From Desulfosarcina alkanivorans (GTDB lineage: Bacteria > Desulfobacterota > Desulfobacteria > Desulfobacterales > Desulfosarcinaceae), in assembly GCF_009688945.1 (NCBI RefSeq), contig NZ_AP021874.1, forward strand, positions 4,216,001 to 4,280,000: a DNA stretch of 64,000 nt, written 5' to 3'. A program made the translations under genes and the position numbers. Shown here piece after piece: positions 25,801-35,023 of this stretch; the first letter of the stretch is position 1, and every line of letters starts with the position of its first letter. The notes under the pieces were generated by a model. That model saw only the letters and a list, made by a program, of their open reading frames with translations. It made no database searches and had not been told where the DNA came from.

Positions 25801-27285
25801 GGGCTTGCTGAATAATCAATAAACCCTCGATAAATTTACTTAAATTTGCTATATTCGGGTGCCGTAAGCGCATGGGAATTCATCAATTCTTCCCAAAAAC
25901 CTTGCACCTTCCGACACTAAAATCATGTACAAACACAATTTGAAGCAGCTCGAATTCGTTTAGTTTTCCCTGCCGTTTCAAGGGCAATTGTCACGCGACA
26001 ACAAATGGGTGAAATTAGCCGCGTTGATCCCCTGGGAGCAGTTCGAAGAACGCTATCAGAAGAACTTCTCAGAACGCGGCACGGGTCATCCGGCGCTATC
26101 GGTAAGATAGGCACTGGCGGCATTGATCATCAAGGAAGAACTGGGGGCCAGTGACAGGGCATGCGTTGAACAGATCACTGAAAACCCTTATCTCCAGTAC
26201 CTTAACGATGTGGACCGTGGCCAACAACCTCCAACCAATCAAGGCCAGTTGCTACTGGATGCCACCTGTGCACCAGCAGATATCACCTATCCAACTGATC
26301 TCAAACTGCACAACAAAGCCCGTGAGAAGAGCGAGCAAATCATTGATGAACGTCACAAAGCCCGTGGGAAAGGGCATAAAAAGCCGCGCACCTATCGGCA
26401 ACGGGCCCGAAAACAGTTTCTGTCGGTAGCCAAGGACAAGCGGGTGAGCCGTAAAAAGATGCGGCGTTGCCGTCGACAGCAGTTGGGCTATTTGCACCGC
26501 AATCTCAAATCCATTGATCGACTGGCCCAACACACCGGATTAAGCCTCCTTGGCCGGGGCCGATACAAGGATCTGCTGGTTATCACCGAGGTCCAGCGCC
26601 AGCAGCAGTGGATCTAAGACCACAACAGCCTGCGCATTGACAATCGCATCGTGAGCATCAGCCAACCGCATGTATGTCCCATCAAACGCGGCAAGGCCGG
26701 ATCGGACAGAGAATTTGGGGCCAAGATCAGCATCAGCCTTGTCGATGGCATTAGCTTCGTAGACCGGATCAGTTGGGACAACTTCAACGAGGGGATCGAT
26801 CTGATCGCTCAGACCAAAGGCTACCGGAAACGATTTGGCTGCTATCCTGAGTCGGTACACGCGGACAAGATCTATCGCAATCGGGAGAACCGACGGTATT
26901 GCAAAAATCACAAGATCCGCCTATCCGGTCCCAAGTTAGGGCGACCGCCGAAAGTGACTGAGGCCAATGCCCAGAAACTCAAAGCGGAGAGACAGCAGGC
27001 CCGACAAGATGAGATCGATCGCAATGCGGTTGAAGGCAAGTTCGGACAGGGCAAACGCCGCTACAGCCTCAATCGGATCATGACCAAACTTTCGCATACC
27101 AGTGAAACCGCGATCATGCTGAGCTTTCTGGTGATGAACCTGAAACGGTGGCTGGCCACCCTTCTTTTTTTCGTTTTTCACAGAGCGAGAATGCGAATGG
27201 TAAAACGAGATTTTTGCATCACACTGGGTTGTCAGGCATTCTGACCCCACATGGGGCGTGGTTAAAAGCGTTGTTCAGCAAATCC
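25801..27285. mobile_element. Decayed IS5/IS1182-type insertion sequence (~1485 bp)
   Basis: The outer sequences are imperfect inverted repeats: GGGCTTGCTGAATAA at the left and, in complement, GGATTTGCTGAACAA at the right end (27271-27285). The single transposase frame inside has three stops. No certain target duplication is seen. Confidence 0.65.
25925..27244 (+). pseudogene. IS5/IS1182-type transposase with three in-frame stops (439 codons)
   Basis: One continuous frame without any shift reads MYKHNLKQLEFV, then TAG (25961), LPFQGQLSRDNKWVKLAALI onward, TAG (26108), LLLDATCAPADITYPTDL with the first catalytic Asp, TAA (26615), and a C-terminal half with NAVEGKFGQGKRRY carrying the likely catalytic Glu. 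Each stop falls where the family has an ordinary residue, so these are point nonsense mutations. The protein cannot be made in full without readthrough. Confidence 0.8.
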
Positions 27286-27289
27286 TAAA

Positions 27290-27604
27290 TATAAAAGTGT
27301 AAAGGATTATAATGATGGGATAACTTTCCTTAATTGGATGGTTAAAGTAATCCCTGAAATAAAAAAAGCAGAAGGTGAAAAACTTTCCAACCCTCAATTA
27401 GAAGTTTTGGAAGAAATGACAAAGCAAACTGAAAAGTTCTTAGAATATTTAAATGATGGGGCAGAAAAATTGATTATATGGGCCTTGTTGGCCATGTCTC
27501 TGGATGTATTGACGGATTACATCTTCATTTGCATGTTCACCAACAGTCGATACAAAGAAACCGTCTGTCCAGAACTCGCCACCCCACAATTGTTCTTTCA
27601 CTGA
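27290..27604 (+). pseudogene. Unidentified gene fragment between two dead insertion sequences
   Basis: The frame is open from the IS end (YKSVKDYNDGITFLNW) through VKVIPEIKKAEGEKLS and EEMTKQTEKFLEYLNDG, a charged helical segment, and then runs antisense into the IS200-type tnpA, where its meaning ends. It has no clear start and lacks a ribosome binding site. It is probably the leftover of a gene interrupted by both elements. No family is recognised. Confidence 0.35.
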
Positions 27605-27886
27605 TGGAACGGCTGAAAATATCTCCCGGGCGATAATGCTTTTGATCTTCGTCACTATTTTCGTAGCACTCTACGTTGGCACAGATTGGATTAGAAAATG
27701 GACGTGATCCCCTTCTGTACCAATTTCCAAAAACCGGATTTCAAACCGCTTGGAGATTTCTAAACAAACGTCCTTCAAGACCGCATCTACTTCATCTGTG
27801 ATTTCCAAACGCCTGTATTTGGCTACACAGACAAAATGATACATCAATATCGATACGTTAGGACTTTTACGAATCAGGTCTCCCAT
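27449..27886 (-). pseudogene. IS200-type TnpA (Y1 HUH transposase) with an internal amber stop
   Basis: The 145-codon frame has the IS200 order: LMYHFVCVAKYRR near the N-terminus, the HUH motif in GDHVHFLIQSVP, and the nucleophilic tyrosine in VIRQYIQRHG. A TAG at 27671-27673 interrupts VPT-SATKIV, where the family usually has Tyr. No frameshift is present. It is a single-strand transposase now inactive unless TAG is read through. A palindromic repeat lies 26 bp upstream of its start, where IS200 left-end hairpins are found. Confidence 0.8.
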
Positions 27887-27911
27887 GACCCCATTCGTAA
27901 TTCAATTTTAA

Positions 27912-27934
27912 CTACGCCGCAAGCGGCGGGGTAT
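27912..27934. repeat. Palindromic repeat at the IS200-type left end
   Basis: CTACGCCGCAAGCGGCGGGGTAT forms a hairpin with a GC-rich stem and is followed by TAGACCC. The same CTACnCCG...CGGGGTAT frame is seen at 12720-12747 and in the 91-bp copy at 47948-48038. Its position upstream of tnpA suggests that it is the transposase recognition hairpin. Confidence 0.6.
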
Positions 27935-28055
27935 TAGACCCTGGCTGCACAATAAATTTCCCAACCATGAAAGTTTGATCCCCCTTTTGGGGTCGATAAA
28001 TAATACTGTCCAAATGATTGGCAGCGGCCTGATCCAGAGCTACCAAAACAGCTTC

Positions 28056-29990
28056 TTAGATTTTAAAGCACCTCACCAGCCCGTTAAGCTGTTCGGCCAT
28101 TTGAGAGAGTAAGGTGGCATTTTCATTGATAATGTGGCTGTTTTCGGCCATTTCTGACGCTTCCGAGCTTACCTCGCTGATGATTTGGGCAATATCCGTG
28201 GATACGACCGAACTTTGGGCAACGTTTTGATTAACCACTTGAATGCCTTGGGATGCCTCAGATACATTACTCGCGATTTCCTGGGTCGAGGTCGACTGTT
28301 CCACGGTGTCTTTGGCGATTTGGGCCACGATCTGGTTCACTTCGTAAATGACCTTCATAATCCCATTGATTTCGACCACAGTCTTATCCGTTGAGTTTTG
28401 TATCCCATCGATCTTGGCACGAATATCTCCTGTGGCCGTCGCGGTTTGAGTGGCCAGTTCTTTGATTTCATTGGCCACTACAGCAAATCCCTTGCCCGCC
28501 TCACCGGCACGGGCAGCTTCGATGGTGGCGTTCAACGCCAACAGGTTGGTTTGTTCGCTGATTTCGATGATTACTTCCGTGACTTTGGAGATATCCGCCG
28601 CCGCGCGTCCCAACTCGTTGACCTGCTCCACGGTAATTTTACCTCTCTCCACCGCCCGTTGGGTAATATACTGAGCCTTGTCCGACTTATTGGCGATCTC
28701 ACCGATACGATCGCTCATACTGTCGGTGGCAGTGGTGACCATATTGACATTGGTTGAGGCCTGCTCGCTGGCCGCCGCCACGGAGACCATGTTGGCGCTC
28801 ATCTCTTCCGTCGCGGCAGCTACATCTTTGGATTTGGAAGACATCTGTTCGATACCCAAGGACATTTGTTGCGCAATTCGGGAGAAATCGACACTGGAGG
28901 TGCTTAGCTTTTGAGCACTTCCACTGATTTGAGCCATCAGCTTGCCCATATTTTCAATGAACATGTTGAACCAGTGCGCCAGGTTACCGATCTCATCATT
29001 GCTCCGGATATCCAACCGAACTGTCAAATCCCCTTCCCCTTCTGCAATATCCTTTAAACTAGCAGCGACACGTTGGATCGGACCGACAATGACGCGCGTA
29101 GATAAAACAGCGGATACAATCCCCAACAGGACGGCCGCGATCACCGAAACGATAATGACGGTCATGGATAGCTGCTTGATTTTCTGCATCTGTTGCAGAG
29201 CGATGGTTTCAATGGCGTTGACACTGCTCCACAATCCCTCTTGAATGGACGCCATCCTTGATTGTTCAACCGTCTGCTGGCTAAACTCAATGTTATATTG
29301 ACTCAGCTGTTCATTGAGGGTGTCGAAAGTAGCCAGCATCTGTTTACCGATCGGCGCCAGTGAATCGCTGCTGCTGACTTTCTCATTCCAGTCTAGTATC
29401 GCTTTGCGGGTCGCGGCGCGAGTTTGAAGGATCTCCTTCCAACGAGTGTTTGTATTGCGCTGAAAATACCCTTCAACATCAGACCGAAAAACACCATAGG
29501 TCAAGATTATATCGTCAACAAAAAGCTTGCCTTTTTCGTACAAGGCCTTCACTTTATCGAATCCCGCCATGATCTGCGGAACTGCATCTGTCTTGTTTTT
29601 TTCTGCTTCTGCAATACGGTCAAAGGCCGTCGAATAGGCTTCAAGCTGCAAAACGACCATTTTTACTTCTCTTTGGACCTCGTCCGGCAGATCGCTTCTT
29701 TCCTGGATGGTTGAAAGTGCCTCATGGCATTTTTCCAAGGTTTCCAATACATGCTGACGGGCCTCATCCTGTTTTTGGCGTCCTTCGTTGTAACCATACA
29801 GAATAAAACGACTTACATGCTCCCGGGCGTCGGCAAATAAGCTTCTTGTCGCGTTGACTTCCTGGTTCAGGGCTGTTTTGGCCAGCACATTGCCCAATGC
29901 CAGATATCCCGCAAGTCCCACCACTATGGTGCAAATCAATACGAATAGAAACGCAACACCAATTTTCATCCCCAAACTGAATTTTTTCAT
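28056..29990 (-). CDS. Methyl-accepting chemotaxis protein with helical-bundle sensor (644 aa)
   Basis: The N-terminal helix [21 protein letters not shown] is followed by a ~250-residue, mostly alpha-helical periplasmic domain of the four-helix/HBM kind. A second helix ([20 protein letters not shown]), HAMP and the signalling domain come next, with the tip [20 protein letters not shown]. The ATG at 29990 ([11 protein letters not shown]) is chosen over the TTG at 30074 because the membrane helix starts directly after it and GGATGG precedes it. No sigma28-like promoter was found upstream. The ligand is unknown; HBM sensors often detect organic acids. Confidence 0.9.
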   Translation of the reverse strand: MKKFSLGMKIGVAFLFVLICTIVVGLAGYLALGNVLAKTALNQEVNATRSLFADAREHVSRFILYGYNEGRQKQDEARQHVLETLEKCHEALSTIQERSDLPDEVQREVKMVVLQLEAYSTAFDRIAEAEKNKTDAVPQIMAGFDKVKALYEKGKLFVDDIILTYGVFRSDVEGYFQRNTNTRWKEILQTRAATRKAILDWNEKVSSSDSLAPIGKQMLATFDTLNEQLSQYNIEFSQQTVEQSRMASIQEGLWSSVNAIETIALQQMQKIKQLSMTVIIVSVIAAVLLGIVSAVLSTRVIVGPIQRVAASLKDIAEGEGDLTVRLDIRSNDEIGNLAHWFNMFIENMGKLMAQISGSAQKLSTSSVDFSRIAQQMSLGIEQMSSKSKDVAAATEEMSANMVSVAAASEQASTNVNMVTTATDSMSDRIGEIANKSDKAQYITQRAVERGKITVEQVNELGRAAADISKVTEVIIEISEQTNLLALNATIEAARAGEAGKGFAVVANEIKELATQTATATGDIRAKIDGIQNSTDKTVVEINGIMKVIYEVNQIVAQIAKDTVEQSTSTQEIASNVSEASQGIQVVNQNVAQSSVVSTDIAQIISEVSSEASEMAENSHIINENATLLSQMAEQLNGLVRCFKI

Positions 29991-30227
29991 ATCGCCATCC
30001 TTTTTCCTTCTCTGTCTTTTCGCTCGCACGTTTTGAACGGTATAAGCTGAGTTTATTGCTTCACTCAGTAACATTTAAGTAGTAGAGTAATTGAGGGGTA
30101 TTGGAGTTTTTCTGACCAGCTAAAACCCTTTAACCTTCTGATATCCTATAGTATTTACGAATAGACATTAGCGATTAAAATCGCTTATGAATAATCTCAA
30201 TGATATCAACAACAAAGGAGATTATTC

Positions 30228-30336
30228 ATGCCCAGAAAAGCAAACAAGACCTCGACCCGTTGGATTCGTGAAACCCGGGAGGCCTTCAGAGAGTTTCTCG
30301 ATGAAACCAACTTTCCCGATCCCGAACGGATGGGAG
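30228..30336 (+). pseudogene. Truncated N-terminus of an unidentified gene abutting etfA
   Basis: A strong ribosome binding site (AAAGGAG) precedes ATG 30228. The first ~36 residues read MPRKANKTSTRWIRETREAF then REFLDETNFPDPER, and the sequence then passes directly into the end of etfA on the other strand. An inverted repeat AGCGATT-AA-AATCGCT lies 45 bp upstream (30168-30183). A well-formed start with no body suggests truncation by rearrangement. No family is recognised. Confidence 0.4.
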
Positions 30337-30345
30337 TCAGTATAT

Positions 30346-31314
30346 TTATAGTTGTTGAACCGCCTCGGTCAACTCAGGCAGGAAATCGAGGATGTCGGCT
30401 TCGATACCCACGTCGGCCACTTGGAAGATGGGTGCCTTGACGTTCTTGTTGATGGCCACGATGAACGGCGAGCCCTTGATGCCGCCCATGTGCTGGAAGC
30501 TGCCGGAGATGCCGCAGGCCATGTAGACCTTGGGCTTGACCGTCTGGCCGGAGGTACCCACCTGACGGGACTTCTCAAGCCATTTGGCGTCGACGATGGG
30601 CCGTGAACAGGAGACCACGGCCCCCATGGCCTCGGCCAGTTCTTCGGCCACCTCGATGTTGTCTTCGTCCTCGATGCCGCGGCCCACGGAAACCAGTACG
30701 TCGGACTTGGTGATATCCACGTCGCCCACCTCGGCTTCCACCACTTCCAGGAAAGTGCGTTTGGCCGTCAGGTCCCCGGCATCACCGGACTTGTCTTCCA
30801 CACTGCCGCCGGCGGACTTGCTCTCATCCGGGGCAAAGGCGCCGGGGCGCACGTTGACGACCGCCCCGGCCGAAATATCGGCGGTCACATGGGTGCTGAC
30901 CATGCCGCTGTACTCCTGGCGAATCACCTTCAGGTCGGTCCCGTCCACGCCCTCGATGTCCACCACATCGGCAATGAAGGCCGAATCCAGCTTGATGGAC
31001 AGGCCGGGGGCCAGGTCCATGCCGAACGTGTCATGGGGAACCAGCACGATGGCGTCGCCGGGAAGCACGTTGACCAGCAGTTTGCGGATGACTTCTGCAT
31101 TGGGGTAGGCCAGGGCGTCCAGGTTAAACTTGAGCACCTTGGCATAAGAACCGGCCACGTCTTCGGCAACGGCGTCAACGTCGGCGCCCGACCCTGTAAC
31201 GATGGCGGTCACGGCCGCGCCGGCATCGATTTTCCTGGCCGCAGCCACCATTTCAAGGGCCGAATCGTCGGCCACGCCACCTTTGTGTGTGATGTATGCA
31301 TAGATATCAGCCAT
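30346..31314 (-). CDS. etfA: Electron transfer flavoprotein alpha subunit
   Basis: This is a full-length EtfA (322 aa). The C-terminal FAD domain has [19 protein letters not shown], then QHMGGIKGS and INKN, which are the FAD-binding signatures. Together with EtfB it accepts electrons from acyl-CoA dehydrogenases and passes them to a membrane or soluble oxidoreductase. The start codon overlaps the etfB stop (TAATG), which implies translational coupling. No N-terminal ferredoxin domain is present, so a bifurcating partner is not indicated by the sequence. Confidence 0.95.
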   Translation of the reverse strand: MADIYAYITHKGGVADDSALEMVAAARKIDAGAAVTAIVTGSGADVDAVAEDVAGSYAKVLKFNLDALAYPNAEVIRKLLVNVLPGDAIVLVPHDTFGMDLAPGLSIKLDSAFIADVVDIEGVDGTDLKVIRQEYSGMVSTHVTADISAGAVVNVRPGAFAPDESKSAGGSVEDKSGDAGDLTAKRTFLEVVEAEVGDVDITKSDVLVSVGRGIEDEDNIEVAEELAEAMGAVVSCSRPIVDAKWLEKSRQVGTSGQTVKPKVYMACGISGSFQHMGGIKGSPFIVAINKNVKAPIFQVADVGIEADILDFLPELTEAVQQL

Positions 31315-32102
31315 TATTTCAACCCTCCTTTGGCCTTCAAGAGTTCGATCAGCTTGGCAATGATCTCTTCGGTGCTGCCTTCCAGCATCTCGGCGCCGTC
31401 ACCCATTTCAGGTACGAAGTAGTCAAGGCGCTTGACCTTGGCGCCGGCGGCGCCCACAGTGGCCGCGTCCACGCCCAGATCGGCGGCGCCGTGCTGTGGA
31501 ATCTCCACCGAGGCCACCTTGCGGATGCCGCGGATACCCACGTAGCGCGGTTCGTTGATACCGGTCTGGATGGACAATACGCAGGGCAGCGCAATCTCGT
31601 TCATCTCCTGGTTGCCGCCTTCGATTTCACGGCCCACCTTGAGCTTGTCGCCATCCACATCGATTTTATTGACCAGTGACGCGTAAGGATAGTCCAGCAT
31701 GGCCGCCAGCATGCCACCCACCTGGGCCGCCCCGTCATCAGCCTGAGCACCGGTTAGGATCAGGTCGTATTTCCCTTTTTCAACGGCTGCTTTGAGCAGG
31801 GTGGCCACGCCCTTGCCGTCGGATCCGTCGAAGGCGTCATCACTCAGCAAAAGGCCGTTGTCGGCGCCCATGGCCATCTCCCGGCGCAGCACCTCTTCGG
31901 ACTCGTCGTCGCCCACGGTGACCACGGTCACGCTGCCGCCCACGTTGTCGCGGATCTGGATGGCCTCTTCCACGGCGTAGTTGTCCCACTCGTTGACCGA
32001 GTACACCAGGTCGTCGCGTTCGATGTCGCTGCCGTCGCCGTTGACCTCGATCTCGTTTTCAGCGGTATCGGGTACCCGCTTCACACAGACTAAGATTTCC
32101 AT
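31314..32102 (-). CDS. etfB: Electron transfer flavoprotein beta subunit
   Basis: This is a full-length EtfB (262 aa) with the N-terminal MEILVCVKRVPDT, ILTGAQADDGAAQVGGMLA in the nucleotide-binding region, and the conserved loop LPCVLSIQTGINEPRY. It partners EtfA encoded next. A damaged second copy of the first ~115 codons lies at 7007-7309. ATG 32102 is preceded by AGGAGT. Upstream (32103-32233) no promoter is obvious; the pair may be read with the MarR-linked operon, whose last gene ends 131 bp before. Confidence 0.95.
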   Translation of the reverse strand: MEILVCVKRVPDTAENEIEVNGDGSDIERDDLVYSVNEWDNYAVEEAIQIRDNVGGSVTVVTVGDDESEEVLRREMAMGADNGLLLSDDAFDGSDGKGVATLLKAAVEKGKYDLILTGAQADDGAAQVGGMLAAMLDYPYASLVNKIDVDGDKLKVGREIEGGNQEMNEIALPCVLSIQTGINEPRYVGIRGIRKVASVEIPQHGAADLGVDAATVGAAGAKVKRLDYFVPEMGDGAEMLEGSTEEIIAKLIELLKAKGGLK

Positions 32103-32233
32103 GGTTGACTCCTAATCGATATTATCTCAAAAAAAGTTTGGTGAAGTGACCTACAGTTTTACTGTAATGATTACTTGAAATGCCTATCTATCATTTCTAT
32201 ATCTTGGCTCTAAAGCATCGCCTTGTTCTTGCA

Positions 32234-32884
32234 TCAATCTCCTCTCTTATCAATAAGTGCGACTAATTCCAAAGCGCGAGATAGCAAGGCTTTGCCTGAT
32301 TTCATTCCGGCCTGATCTTCATTAATTCCTATACGAATTTTGGGATCAAAAACACCTTCTCCATGCCGGCTGCTAAGCGCAGAGGCTCCCAAAGGACTGA
32401 TACAGGAGTGCGTCGTTGCCGGTATCATATCGAGTGTTATGAAGGCATATAAATGGGATAAATGCGTTGTCTCCAGTCCTCCGTGCCGATTCCAAGCCAC
32501 ACCGGCACTGATTCCAATTTTGTTTTTTAATTTACCGCCGGCAACGTTGCCGAAAATAAAAACCCGAAGACGATCAAGAAAGGTAGCCATCATTCCGCTG
32601 GTTCTCAAAAAATAGACCGGGCTTCCCAGAACGATGATATCCGCGGTCTCCAGCTTATCAAATAGGAGTTGAGCATCATCTTTCAAGGCGCAATATTTAG
32701 CTGCCTTTTGTTTAGAAAGACAGAAATTGCAATGAAGACAGTTTTTGATCGTCATCTCCGAAAGTTTTACAATATCGGTGTCGAGCCCTCTTTCCCCGGC
32801 ATCCTTCAAAATCATTTCAAGAAATGTGTCCGTATTCCCTTTTTTTACCGGGCTTCCGGAAATTCCAACAATTTTATATGCCAA
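32234..32884 (-). CDS. NAD(P)H-dependent FMN reductase / iron-sulfur flavoprotein-like (216 aa)
   Basis: The flavodoxin-like fold begins with VGISGSPVKKGNTDTFLEM, the FMN phosphate loop, and LGSPVYFLRTSGMMATFLDR contacts the isoalloxazine ring. A cysteine cluster CLHCNFCLSKQKAAKYC sits in the position where iron-sulfur flavoproteins bind [4Fe-4S]. The C-terminus is unusually short of conserved features. Likely an electron carrier or reductase in the cytoplasm. It is last in the operon downstream of the acyl-CoA dehydrogenase gene. Confidence 0.8.
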   Translation of the reverse strand: MAYKIVGISGSPVKKGNTDTFLEMILKDAGERGLDTDIVKLSEMTIKNCLHCNFCLSKQKAAKYCALKDDAQLLFDKLETADIIVLGSPVYFLRTSGMMATFLDRLRVFIFGNVAGGKLKNKIGISAGVAWNRHGGLETTHLSHLYAFITLDMIPATTHSCISPLGASALSSRHGEGVFDPKIRIGINEDQAGMKSGKALLSRALELVALIDKRGD

Positions 32885-32975
32885 TTCGTCCTCCTATGGA
32901 GATTAAGATATTTGCAAATGACAGCCGTCATTCGCTAAACGTGATGATTTACTACAGGCACAAAAAAAGAACTCA

Positions 32976-34124
32976 TTAGAGCAGACATTTCGCCACAATT
33001 ACCCGCTGTATCTGATTGCTGCCGTCAAAGATCTGAATCATTTTTGCATCACGCATCATCCTTTCCAGGGGATAATCCTTCATCACTCCGTATCCGCCAA
33101 GAATTTGCACGGCATCGGTGGTTACCCGCATGGCTACATCGGAAGCGAAACACTTGACGGAGGATCCCAGGCGGCTTCTCAGCCGGTCTCTTCCTGGTGC
33201 TGTCGAATCCATATACCTTGTCGTGCGGTATAGTAAGGCACGGGCTGCGTCGATCTGCATCGACATATCGGCAAGCATGAACCGTATGGACTGAAGCTTG
33301 CTGATGGGCTTGCCGAACTGAATTCTCTGCTGGGCATATTCCGCAGCCATTTTCATGGCGCCTCTGGAAAGCCCTACGGATATGGCGCCAGGACCGTAAG
33401 CCCTCATGTCGGCAGCGGCTGTCATCAGGATATCCCAGCCCTTCCCGGGACCGCCCACAAGGTTTTGTTTGGGCACCCTGGCATCTTTGAAGGTCAACTC
33501 CGCGAGATCCGATCCCCGCATTCCGAGTTTTTCTTCCCGCTTCCCCACTGTAAATCCAGGGGTGTCCTTTTCGATGATCAGTGCGGAGACGCCCTTATAA
33601 CCTTTTTCAGTACCGATCCTTAGAAAAACAAGCACATGGTCCGCAATCGTCCCGTTGGTTACAAATATTTTGGTTCCGTTGACGATGTAATCATCCCCGT
33701 CCAATTCGGCGCTTGTCTGTATTTCCGCGGCCTCGGATCCATGATCGGGCTCGGTTAGAGAAAATGCGTTAATTTTGTCTCCCGTTGCCATTTGACCGAA
33801 AAACCGCTCTTTTTGCTCTTCATTCCCCCATTGCTTTAAAATATGAATAAACGCTTGGTTTACAAAGGTAATCATGGCCGTGGAGGCATCGACTTTCGCC
33901 ATCTCTTCCACGGCCGCTGCAGTGGTCGTATAGTCGGCATCGATCCCGCCGTACTCTTGCGGCAAAGCCATGTTTAAAAGGTCGATTGTTGCAAGCAGTC
34001 TCACAATTTCCGAAGACGTATGCCCTGAGGCATCGGCATCCTTTGCCAAAGGAGCGATCTTTTCCGTCGCCAACTGCCGTATGGTCGCCTTGATCATCCG
34101 CTGTTCATCGGTAAATTGAATCAT
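32976..34124 (-). CDS. Acyl-CoA dehydrogenase family protein with Asp at the catalytic base position (382 aa)
   Basis: The standard fold is seen: INAFSLTEPDHGSEA, TKIFVTNG, the dimer helix region and QILGGYGVMKDYPLERM. The usual YEGTxxIQR motif is IFDGSNQIQR here, so the residue at 367 that normally acts as the catalytic glutamate is aspartate. The enzyme may have altered chain-length preference, lower activity, or a non-standard elimination. The operon context (3-hydroxyacyl-CoA dehydrogenase and a MenB/BadI-like crotonase) hints at a cyclic or branched substrate (inference). ATG 34124 is used. Confidence 0.88.
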   Translation of the reverse strand: MIQFTDEQRMIKATIRQLATEKIAPLAKDADASGHTSSEIVRLLATIDLLNMALPQEYGGIDADYTTTAAAVEEMAKVDASTAMITFVNQAFIHILKQWGNEEQKERFFGQMATGDKINAFSLTEPDHGSEAAEIQTSAELDGDDYIVNGTKIFVTNGTIADHVLVFLRIGTEKGYKGVSALIIEKDTPGFTVGKREEKLGMRGSDLAELTFKDARVPKQNLVGGPGKGWDILMTAAADMRAYGPGAISVGLSRGAMKMAAEYAQQRIQFGKPISKLQSIRFMLADMSMQIDAARALLYRTTRYMDSTAPGRDRLRSRLGSSVKCFASDVAMRVTTDAVQILGGYGVMKDYPLERMMRDAKMIQIFDGSNQIQRVIVAKCLL

Positions 34125-34167
34125 TCAAATTTCTTTTCCTCAATTTCTGTTACAATTCGATTTCTTA

Positions 34168-34947
34168 TTATGGTTTAAAAACCGGCGGCCGTTTCTCTTT
34201 AAATGCCAGCATCCCTTCTTTCGCCTCTTCCGTACCCCAGAAAAAAGTCAGCATCTCGATTCCGATTTCCGCGCTTGAAGACAACATATCGTAATACACA
34301 TTGTGTAATCTCTTACCCAGGGCGATGGCGGTGGGACTTTTTCCCAGAATTTCATTGGCCCAGATTTCCACCTCCTTGTCCAGTTGCTCTGGCGGGACGA
34401 CTTTGTTGATCCATCCCATGGCTTCCGCCTCGCGGGCTGTGTAAAGTTTGCAGAGGTATGTGATTTCACGGGAACGCTTTTCACCGACGAGAATCTGCAA
34501 GGTCTGGGGCACCCCGAAAGCGGGCATCGAACCGACGCGGGGACCGGCCTGGCCGAACTTGGCTTTCTCCGAGGCAATCGTGAGGTCACAGGCGATATTG
34601 AGTTCATTCCCACCTCCCACGCAAACCCCATTAATGGAGGCAATCACCGGCTTTGAAATTCTCCTGACCGTATCGATCATCGCCTTGAAATCAAGAAGAT
34701 ATTCGCGGCGGTCGGCGGCGTCTCCTTCTGTGAGCGTCAACAATTCCTCAAGGTCTCCTCCAGCGCACCAGGCCTTCCCGGCACCTTTCAGGATGACTAC
34801 CCCAACTAATTTATCTGACTCTGCCCTTCTTAAAGCCGAGGTCAAATCCCGGACCAACTGCAGGCTCAAGGCATTGAATTTATCCGGGCGATTCATGGTA
34901 AGTGTGCAAATCCTGTCTTTCACTTCATAATTGACGGTTGTTTCCAT
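34168..34947 (-). CDS. Crotonase-family protein, MenB/BadI-like (259 aa)
   Basis: The crotonase fold has CAGGDLEELL in the oxyanion-hole region and NGVCVGGGNELNIACDLTIA. The C-terminal half (AGPRVGSMPAFGVPQ, LCKLYTAREAEAMGWINKVV, FWGTEEAKEGMLAFKEKR) follows the pattern of 1,4-dihydroxynaphthoyl-CoA synthase and the ring-opening 2-ketocyclohexanecarboxyl-CoA hydrolase. Hydration or hydrolytic ring cleavage are both possible. The glutamates of classic enoyl-CoA hydratases are not clearly present. ATG 34947 (METTVNYEVK) follows GGGAGGG; the longer frame overlaps the upstream gene. Confidence 0.8.
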   Translation of the reverse strand: METTVNYEVKDRICTLTMNRPDKFNALSLQLVRDLTSALRRAESDKLVGVVILKGAGKAWCAGGDLEELLTLTEGDAADRREYLLDFKAMIDTVRRISKPVIASINGVCVGGGNELNIACDLTIASEKAKFGQAGPRVGSMPAFGVPQTLQILVGEKRSREITYLCKLYTAREAEAMGWINKVVPPEQLDKEVEIWANEILGKSPTAIALGKRLHNVYYDMLSSSAEIGIEMLTFFWGTEEAKEGMLAFKEKRPPVFKP

Positions 34948-35023
34948 CGTTAACGATCCCTCCCGGTATGTATGAATTGGAAATGAAATCTGATTATTCA
35001 ATCTGTTCATGCGGCTGAAACGA

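Noticed and set aside
30352-31422. Plus-strand frames antisense to etfA
   Set aside because: Shadows of the highly conserved etfA gene.
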